DNA from: Amorphochlora amoebiformis
Lineage: Eukaryota; Cercozoa; Chlorarachniophyceae
Direction: 5' to 3'
Assembly (NCBI GenBank): GCA_054601695.1
Contig: BAAHQB010000162.1
Coordinates: 310,001-374,000 of the forward strand
Length of the DNA stretch: 64,000 nucleotides
The notes below the pieces were generated by a model that saw only the letters and a program-made list of their open reading frames with translations, was not told where the DNA came from and ran no database searches. Each line of letters begins with the position of its first letter. Positions within the stretch are counted from its first letter, which is position 1. Made by a program: the position numbers and the translations under genes. Below, one piece after another: positions 54,802 through 64,000 of the stretch.

Positions 54802-54920
54802 TTATAATCTAGATATCTTGTATACATTTTTGATGTTTTAAGTACACACATACAAATACTTTTATATGTATATGTATACCTCAAAAAATAAATATGGTAC
54901 GTAAATGCATATATGTGTAC

Positions 54921-54967
<47 letters not shown>

Positions 54968-55000
54968 TATATGTATATATATATACATATGTATACATAC

Positions 55001-55038
<38 letters not shown>

Positions 55039-55050
55039 GGATATCTCTAA

Positions 55051-55108
<58 letters not shown>

Positions 55109-55525
55109 AAATATACACAAAGGTTGCGCAATTATAATAAATGTACATAGATATGTACAAGTATATGATATCTATAATTCTACATACACAAACACACATA
55201 TATGTATACACATACACATATGTTTCCGTAAATATATGAAAATACATATACATTATAACTAAATTATAATGTGCAGACATTCTATATATATCATTTATGT
55301 ATATGTATGTATATATCACTTGTTGAGAATAAAGTCTTTATTCTCCTTCCCATCGTCTGTATACCTAATGTGTGTATGTGCATCTATGTAGCTGTTTGTG
55401 TTTGTGTATACATGTATGTATACTTAAAAATACTTGTATATTCATACGTACTGTGTAATGTAATTATAGTTATAGATAAACCAAAAATGAAATTGAATCT
55501 CATACTAAGTCTTTATGTACATGTA

Positions 55526-55604
<79 letters not shown>

Positions 55605-55687
55605 TGTAGATATTTATGTACGTATATTATACATACACGTATATATATATACACACATATATATACACATATACATACACACACATG

Positions 55688-55719
<32 letters not shown>

Positions 55720-56855
55720 GCGCACACATATGTGTACATGTATGTTTATATTATATATATATATATATATGTATATATATACAGTACATACATATACATA
55801 TAAATATTATATACGAGAACAAACCTAAGCTCATCAAAACAGTGAATGCCAAGTCCCGATCTCTTAATAGTCTTAAGGAATTGCTTGGGAATGATCATAT
55901 CGGTATCTACGTTTCGCATATCGAGGGGCGCCACCGCACCTGACAAAAGTTACAATCAATGCTTGAGAGTGAAAGGTAGGGGATAAGAAGTGAGCGAGAG
56001 AGAGAACGAGAAAAGAGATAGAGAAAGAGATGAAGAGAGAGGGAAAGAGAATCCCCTCTCCATCTGTATGTAAATTCGGTTACCTCTTTTCTCTCGTTTT
56101 CTCTCTTTCTCTCTACTTCTTTATCCTTACCTATGTCTCCCTGTCTCTCCTTTTCCCGATTCTCCTTCTCCCTTCCCTCTCCTCTCCCCTCTCTTTCTCT
56201 CCATTTTTTCTCTCTTCCTTTCTCTGCGTCTCTGTGTCTCTTTCTCTATCCATACCTTTACGTGTCTCTATCTTCCTCGCTTCTCCTTCCCTCCCTTCTC
56301 TCTGTTTCTCCCCCCTTATTCTTTTTCATTCTCTCTCACTCTCTCTCACACTCTCTCTCTTTCTTCTCTCCCTCTCTCTCTTTCTCCCCCCTCTCTCTCT
56401 CTCTTTCTCCCCCCCCTCTCTCTCTCTCTGTGTCTTTCTCCCCCTGTCTTTTCCCTTATCCTACTGATACCCGAGAGCTTGACGAAGGCATCGAAACAGG
56501 CGGGTCTGGTTGAATGGAACCCACGGCGGCCCGCTGGGGTGATGCATATGAATATATGTGTGTATATTTATATATAGTGTATGTATATGCAAAAAACACA
56601 ATCCAGTAAAAATTTAATGGGAAGACGTACATATGTATACTTGTTTCCCTTTATATGTCAGTATTTGTTTCAAGAATATGTCTTGCATAATATGTACATA
56701 CTTACATAACTACACACATATATCTATATGTCCGCATTACATATAAATTTATGTTATTTATATATATATATATATATATATATTTTTTTATATAATATAT
56801 GTATATGTTTATAAATACACAAATGTACACATATTTCTATATATATAGGGGTAAA

Positions 56856-56887
<32 letters not shown>

Positions 56888-56920
56888 GTGTGTGTAATGT
56901 ATACCATATGTAAATATATG

Positions 56921-56965
<45 letters not shown>

Positions 56966-57290
56966 ACAAATCTATGCATATATATATATATGTATATACG
57001 CACATACAATATTATTTGTAATTTTCATACATGATGCACGCTATGTAGATTCTACAACGTTATGCATGAAAAACACAAAAGCCACACACATATATTTATA
57101 TGTTCGTACATATCTAAATATGTAAAAAATGCATAAATCCATAAGCATGCTAAGATAAGTAATCCTGAAGAGGATAGATGTACTACTTGAGAAGTTTCGA
57201 CGGCCAATCTTGCGAACATCTGCCAGTCGCCCCGTCACCGCAGCAGCAGCTGTCAGTGAAAGTATTCATATACATACACGCACATATATG

Positions 57291-57343
<53 letters not shown>

Positions 57344-57700
57344 AGACACACACACAGACACACACGCACACACAAATAAAATATATATAATATATATTAT
57401 ATATATATATATATATATGTATATTATATTTTCAATGTAAATGTTGCAAATATGTAATGTAATGCACATATACATACATACATATATATATGTGTGTATA
57501 TGTATGTATATATGTTAATATATGTCTATGCATGTTACCAGCCATCGCAGGAGAAACCAAGTGAGTCCGACCTCCCTTACCTAATATTACATAGCCGCTT
57601 ATACAAATCGATATGGGTGGATTAACATTGTAATATGTTCATATTTACAAAGGTATTGTATATGTATGCGTACGTATATATTTTATGTAAATGTACATGC

Positions 57701-57755
<55 letters not shown>

Positions 57756-57883
57756 TATAATACGCTTCCAAATATGTATATGTATCATATACGCAATATA
57801 TGCACATATATAATATATAATATAAATATATATATATATGTATATATATAATATTATATATATAACAATGTATACACACACAC

Positions 57884-57922
<39 letters not shown>

Positions 57923-57971
57923 AATATATGTATGTATAAACTCACACGTATGCACATATATATATATATAT

Positions 57972-58004
<33 letters not shown>

Positions 58005-58092
58005 GATGTGTATATATTATAGTGAACATATTGTACATTTTTACCTTGACGGCCTTCGAAGTTTCTGTTGGAAGTTGACGCGCATCGTTCTC

Positions 58093-58128
<36 letters not shown>

Positions 58129-58273
58129 TATATATATATACATATATATATAATGAATTATATATGTATGTATACCTTACATATTCTTCATAATATATGT
58201 GAATTTTTACACGTGTAGGAAACCTATACTGAATATGTACGCATATAATCTACGCGTACGTGTACGTATATAT

Positions 58274-58312
<39 letters not shown>

Positions 58313-58358
58313 TATATATGTATGTACATGTATATGTGTATTTAAATACATATATGTG

Positions 58359-58391
<33 letters not shown>

Positions 58392-58469
58392 TATATAAAG
58401 TTTCAGATACTTTTTATATACACAAATATATTTATATATTTATACACACACACACATCTTATTTAATAC

Positions 58470-58500
<31 letters not shown>

Positions 58501-58608
58501 TAATATATATATATATATATCTGTTTATGTATTTAATACAACGAATATACATATGTATTACATATACATATTTTCATGTATATTTACTTAGATTATGAAC
58601 ATATAAAA

Positions 58609-58640
<32 letters not shown>

Positions 58641-58791
58641 GTATGTATAAATATAAATATATATACATATTTATCAAGGAAATATGCACATATCACATTG
58701 ATAATTGGATCAATGCAAAACTATATAAATATGAATACAAAATGTACTTGCCTACATCTATTAACTGATTACATGTATGATTATATAATAT

Positions 58792-58822
<31 letters not shown>

Positions 58823-58875
58823 CCCCCACACACACATATATATATATATATTATATATATGCTATTTATATATAT

Positions 58876-58914
<39 letters not shown>

Positions 58915-59282
58915 CCTACACGTATATTTACAATTTGTAATTAACGAAGTATTATCAATGCGCATGTGTATACATGTATAGACTGATTGTATACATGAAA
59001 AGAGTACGTAACCTGGCTCAAGGCGATCGGCGTTCATTGCAAGGCACATCGAGCAGCTGTATATACATGTGTATGGTATATATATATATATATATATGTG
59101 TGTGTATATATCTAGTGAACTAACCCAGGCTCGCGCCACTCGAATCCAGCGTCTACGAAGATCTATTCGTGAAAAACACAAAGAATCAATGATAATATAG
59201 TGGAAGAAAGGGGAAACAAGAGAATAAATAAACATTTTCATGTTTCATACATGTTTATGTACATAAAGGTTCATGTAGATGA

Positions 59283-59320
<38 letters not shown>

Positions 59321-59357
59321 ACACACACATATGTATGTATATATTATATATATGTAC

Positions 59358-59438
<81 letters not shown>

Positions 59439-59496
59439 GTATATATATGTATGTATATATACACATATATATGTATATATATATATATATATATGT

Positions 59497-59528
<32 letters not shown>

Positions 59529-59715
59529 TATACATAATACATTGGTATATATTTGAATGTAGGAAAACAAGATACTAATATTCAGCGACTTACAGGAAAG
59601 ACTGTAGGAGATATCATGTATACAAGTGTGCATATTAATGTGTATGTATATTTGAGGTTATATTGCATAAATTCAATCGTATGTACTTATATGTTTATAC
59701 ACATACATATATGTT

Positions 59716-59755
<40 letters not shown>

Positions 59756-59869
59756 CACACACATATATATATATATATACACATATATATACATATATAT
59801 ATATATAATATATATATATATATATTATTCATATTAAATACATCTATCTATCTCTATATATAGATCTCA

Positions 59870-59900
<31 letters not shown>

Positions 59901-60082
59901 ATCAATGTATAAATCTATAAGGTTGAGACCTTGTCAAGTCCCTCATCTTCGGCCTGCCTCTTAACCAGCCCGGATCCAGGCACGATCATAGCGGTCTTGA
60001 TGTTCTTGGCCACCTTGGTGTCCCACAGAATATATGTATGTAAATACACACGTATATTTCACATATAAAAATGGTATTCATG

Positions 60083-60117
<35 letters not shown>

Positions 60118-60169
60118 TGCATATGTTTCAATATATGTCACACGTGATATAAACATATTTATGCATATT

Positions 60170-60201
<32 letters not shown>

Positions 60202-61143
60202 ACATGTATGTTTTATTCTGAATACCGACTGGCCCTTGGCAACCTCTGCTACTGCCCTGAGGTCTTCAATACGTCCGTTGGTGCAGGACCCAATAAAAAC
60301 CTTATATATATATATGTATTATATATATATATATATATTATATATATATATATATATATATCTGAGTATTATACGTCAGACTTATAGGAAAATGAGAGAG
60401 GAGTATGTAAATGCTCTTAGTACCTTGTCCACTTCGATATCCTCTACCTTGACGCCTGGCTGTAGTCCCATGTACGTGAGAGCTCTTTCAATTGCTTTGG
60501 CTTTGTTGGGGTCCTATGGAATATCATTCATGTTTGAGATACGCATATATGCACATATATGCACACATATAAGTATATGTATGTGAATATGAGAATACAT
60601 ATACATATATTATATACATACGTACATATTATATATATATATATTATATATATATATATTTATATATACACACATACACACATATATATATATATATATA
60701 TATAATATATATAGGTGCGTGTTTATGATTTGTGTACAATATGAGAGCACACACATATACTATATATATTATATACATATAGATATGTATGCATCATACA
60801 CACACATATAATATATATATATAGAAAAATATATATCATGATTATTCATGTTATAAATGTACACACGTTTAATACAAAGACTATATTATATATATATATA
60901 TATCCATCTAAATATACTTACAATAATATGTATGTATTAGCAGGTTTACATACATACACCTATATACGTTTATATGTATATATATATTAATCTATGAGTG
61001 TATATATATACATATATGCATATATATGATTTACGTATTTTTATATGTATGTATAAAACACTTCCAAAATTACACACGTATGTGTATACGTATACATATA
61101 TATATATATATACATAAATATTCTATATATACATATATATACG

Positions 61144-61236
<93 letters not shown>

Positions 61237-62039
61237 GTATGTACGTGTATGTGTTAAGAATTCATGTATGTATTACATTATATGTATATAAACATATGTT
61301 CATATACATATATTTATACATACGTGTATATATTTACATATACATATATATACACATCTATATGTACATGTATATATACATGTACATATACAATATTTAT
61401 ATATGTATATATATATATACATTATTGTATATAACAACTACCCCTTCCTTCTCAGGATCCGGGACGATCCCTGTAACCGCCACGACATCCTAAACGATAA
61501 ATCACTCAAAATAACGAGTAAACCTAAAAGAAGAAGAAAGAAAAGGAGAGAAAAGGAGAGAAAAAAAAAGATATACGACAAAGAGAGACGAGATGAGCAG
61601 AGTTTGCCCTCCCTCGGAAGATGGTAGATTACCTCAGGCGAGGTTCCCCAAGTGACCATGGGAGCAACCTGGGAGGCGTCGAGCTTGACCTCGCTGTCGT
61701 ACGTCGCGCCAGGGTCAGAAGGAAGAGTTTTCCAATATTCGACCTGTCGTATATGGGAGTGGGTAACTATGTGCATTGTGTGTTTGATGTATTTCTACAC
61801 AAGGTATATACATATATTATTTATGTGCTATGATGTGTTATATGCTTTGATTTATGCGTACATATGAGTTAAGGTATATACTTTAGAAGTGCATACCTAA
61901 TTTCAAAAACACAGAATATATTGAAGTTGATGTCTAAATTCAAAAAGTACATATAGTGTAATAAACCGCTTTCTCCCAGTTTTCGCCCTTCGGTGCCATG
62001 GGCCTGCCCTTCAGATACTCAAAAGTCACCTAAACGTTA

Positions 62040-62073
<34 letters not shown>

Positions 62074-62130
62074 ATATATGTAAATATATAAATACATACA
62101 TACACATATATATATATATATTATAAATTA

Positions 62131-62162
<32 letters not shown>

Positions 62163-62291
62163 GTATATATACATATGCGAGTGTGTGTGTGGGGAAATAC
62201 ATTTGTAAATACACCATTATTACATGTATAAATGTATGTATGTATATTTCTTTTTACGGTATACATACATATCTTTTTACACATACATGTA

Positions 62292-62326
<35 letters not shown>

Positions 62327-62992
62327 CATGTATAAATTTATTTATGTATACTTAATATATAAATATAATATATATATGGAGTTGTTTTATCTCTCTCTAT
62401 TTCTATTCTCTCCGTCAATCCTGTACCCCTCTTTAACGTCCTCCTTCCCCCTTTTCTCTCCCCCACTTTCCTCTCTCACCCACTTCCCCTCTCTATCACA
62501 GTTTTATTGCTACGTCCTTACCATGAAATACATACATCTATATTGAGGTACACTTATGGAATATTTTCTATGAAACTATGGATTTATACACAAATACTTA
62601 ATGTATATGTCTATAATATATTATATTATATATATATATATATATTATTTTCAATGGACCTCATCTGGGGCAATCATCCCCGCACGCGCACCAGCCTCGA
62701 TGGACATGTTGCATATGGTCATCCTAGTTATATCCAAGTGTATATTTTCAGGTATCCATGATGGACATTTAAAACTTTCATTATACTACACTGATACTTA
62801 TGTATTATAATTCATTGTCTGTATATACATACATACATACCTATTATCTATGCACATGTAATTATATAGATATATATATAACGTTTATACATATTAAATG
62901 TGTACATATATATATACTCAAACATTTTTTTAGACATTGCTATACATACATAAAATGTATATAATATACATATATTTATATATATATGTATT

Positions 62993-63024
<32 letters not shown>

Positions 63025-63112
63025 TATGTTTGTATTCATTTACATTTACATACATTTTTTCCTGTATAATGTATATATATATATATATATATATATAAAT
63101 ACATAAATATAC

Positions 63113-63150
<38 letters not shown>

Positions 63151-63192
63151 TAAATATGCACACACATCGTATATATATATATATATATATAT

Positions 63193-63228
<36 letters not shown>

Positions 63229-63812
63229 AATATATATATATAGTATATATGTAACATATGTATAATATTTACACCTCGATTCCATCGAGAGACCCTTGAG
63301 CACGTCCCCGGCATACCTTTCAGGGAAAAACCATTGGTCAACAGCTCCCTCCGGTGTGAGTCAACAGCTCCCTTCGGTGTGAGTCAACAGCTCCCTCCGG
63401 TGTCATAAATATCGGTGTTTTCGACGGTCGGTGTTCATAGGGATTTAGAACTCGCCCAAATGTGTAGATGAGTTTATGATCCACTGGTCGTGTAAGTGCA
63501 CATATGGGATGTATTCTGGCCGTGTAAAATGTCTATGGGTGTTTGTGAGCTGTAGAAGTATGTATACTGTGTAAACATCTACATGAATAGTCATAAACCT
63601 CCTACGTCTACACAAACCACACGCACTCGATAACGTGCCCTGTTCCTCCCGCGGTTCCAATCACGCCAATAATAGCCAGGACAAGGTCCTAGGAATTCCG
63701 ATAGATATGTAAGTTTATAACTGGATGTATAGAAATATATAATATATTTTTTTATATCTACATATATATATATATTTATATATTTATATATATATATATA
63801 TATTTATATCTT

Positions 63813-63852
<40 letters not shown>

Positions 63853-64000
63853 CATGTATATATATATGTGTATATATATATATATATAATATACTATATA
63901 CATATAATATTATATATATATATATATATATATGTGTATATGCATACATTTATATGCATTTCTAACCTTGGAGGTTACACCTGGGAGGAGGTCGCCTTCT
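53233..64000 (-). CDS. leuCD: Fused 3-isopropylmalate dehydratase, LeuC-LeuD (5' partial)
   Basis: Isomerises 2- to 3-isopropylmalate in leucine synthesis using a 4Fe-4S cluster. Exons in transcript order: >64000-63967, 63688-63627, 63316-63275, 62723-62660, 62029-61967, 61743-61633, 61489-61442, 60513-60424, 60300-60226, 60013-59930, 59162-59125, 59056-59013, 58092-58045, 57580-57539, 57249-57187, 56533-56471, 55939-55825, 55364-55320, 54668-54606, 54306-54180, 54003-53930, 53383-53233. LeuC marks: [76 protein letters not shown]; the three cluster cysteines are present. LeuD marks: [43 protein letters not shown] roughly 20-residue linker ([20 protein letters not shown]) joins them with no stop, as in fungal Leu1, whereas bacteria and plants use separate subunits. 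The N-terminal part is outside the window. Confidence 0.93.
54524..54560 (-). pseudogene. Decayed partial copy of a LeuD exon
   Basis: AGAAGATCCCAGCAGAAGTT and ATCCCCGGAAACCAAC copy the part of exon 54606-54668 that encodes the NFGCGSSR cluster-region residues (true sequence AGAAGATCCGCAGCCAAAGT, ATCCCCTGCAACCAGG). It lies in the adjacent intron, about 82 bases away, and has indels. Confidence 0.7.
56080..56462. repeat. Pyrimidine-rich tract (CTCTCT)
   Basis: About 380 bases dominated by C and T on + (purine-rich in the LeuCD transcript), between exons 55825-55939 and 56471-56533. A similar shorter tract is at 62385-62505. Confidence 0.85.
59357..59437. repeat. Uninterrupted (TA)n run
   Basis: About 80 bases of perfect TA in a LeuCD intron. 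Confidence 0.95.
63337..63404. repeat. Three 23-bp tandem repeats
   Basis: GTCAACAGCTCCCTCCGGTG (TGA) repeats at 63337, 63360 and 63383 with a single C/T change in the second copy. It is in the LeuCD intron between exons 63275-63316 and 63627-63688. Confidence 0.95.
63480..63600. repeat. Related GGGTGTTTGTGAGC repeat
   Basis: CGTGTAAGTGCACATATGGG and CGTGTAAAATGTCTATGGGT, then GTTTGTGAGC, resemble the ATGGGTGTTTACGAGCC units in the formin intron. It is in a LeuCD intron, next to the 23-bp tandem array. Confidence 0.4.

Noticed and set aside
63337-63404. CRISPR array
   Set aside because: Direct tandem 23-bp units without spacers, in an intron of a eukaryotic gene.

Overview
This is nuclear DNA of a eukaryote, most likely a protist or alga; I cannot name the species. 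The genes are split into many short exons (about 28 to 830 nt) with GT-AG spliceosomal introns, and the longer introns are filled with (TA)n and related microsatellites that dominate the window. Most long 'YIYIYI' open frames are translated microsatellite, not genes. Interstitial TTAGGG-type (CCCTAA on +) blocks suggest a TTAGGG telomere. A leucine-biosynthesis enzyme and a DUF493 protein would fit a photosynthetic or free-living protist, but that is inference.

I rebuilt gene models by hand from splice sites and reading-frame phase. Left to right: (1) an uncharacterised protein, + strand, 5' end outside the window, stop at 11002; (2) a DUF493 (YbeD-like) protein with an N-terminal SAP-like motif, - strand, 14123 to 11484; (3) an acidic Asp/Ser-rich protein, + strand, about 14842 to 18090, 5' part unresolved; (4) an NHL-repeat beta-propeller protein, + strand, about 19314 to 32833, whose 21 exons add up to one uninterrupted frame of 585 residues; (5) a formin (FH1-FH2), - strand, 39367 to 33619; (6) a guanylate-binding (GB1/RHD3-type) large GTPase with coiled coil, a DEP domain and a PH-like C-terminus, + strand, about 39518 to 52621; (7) a fused LeuC-LeuD 3-isopropylmalate dehydratase, - strand, stop at 53233 and running off the right edge.

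The genes alternate so that there are three convergent (tail-to-tail) gaps: 11003-11483, 32834-33618 and 52622-53232. All three lack (TA)n arrays and are strongly enriched in the palindrome CTAG (about 11, 34 and 20 copies by eye). Divergent and tandem gaps do not show this. This 3-for-3 association is the most unusual signal in the window. Other notable items are the GTPase-DEP fusion, start codons of formin and GTPase candidates that overlap in one CCATGG, several decayed exon copies next to microsatellites, and at least two families of short dispersed repeats.

Formin and a dynamin-superfamily GTPase sharing a head-to-head 5' region could both act on membranes and actin, but no functional link is shown by the sequence. 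I found no tRNA, rRNA, CRISPR array or intact transposon.
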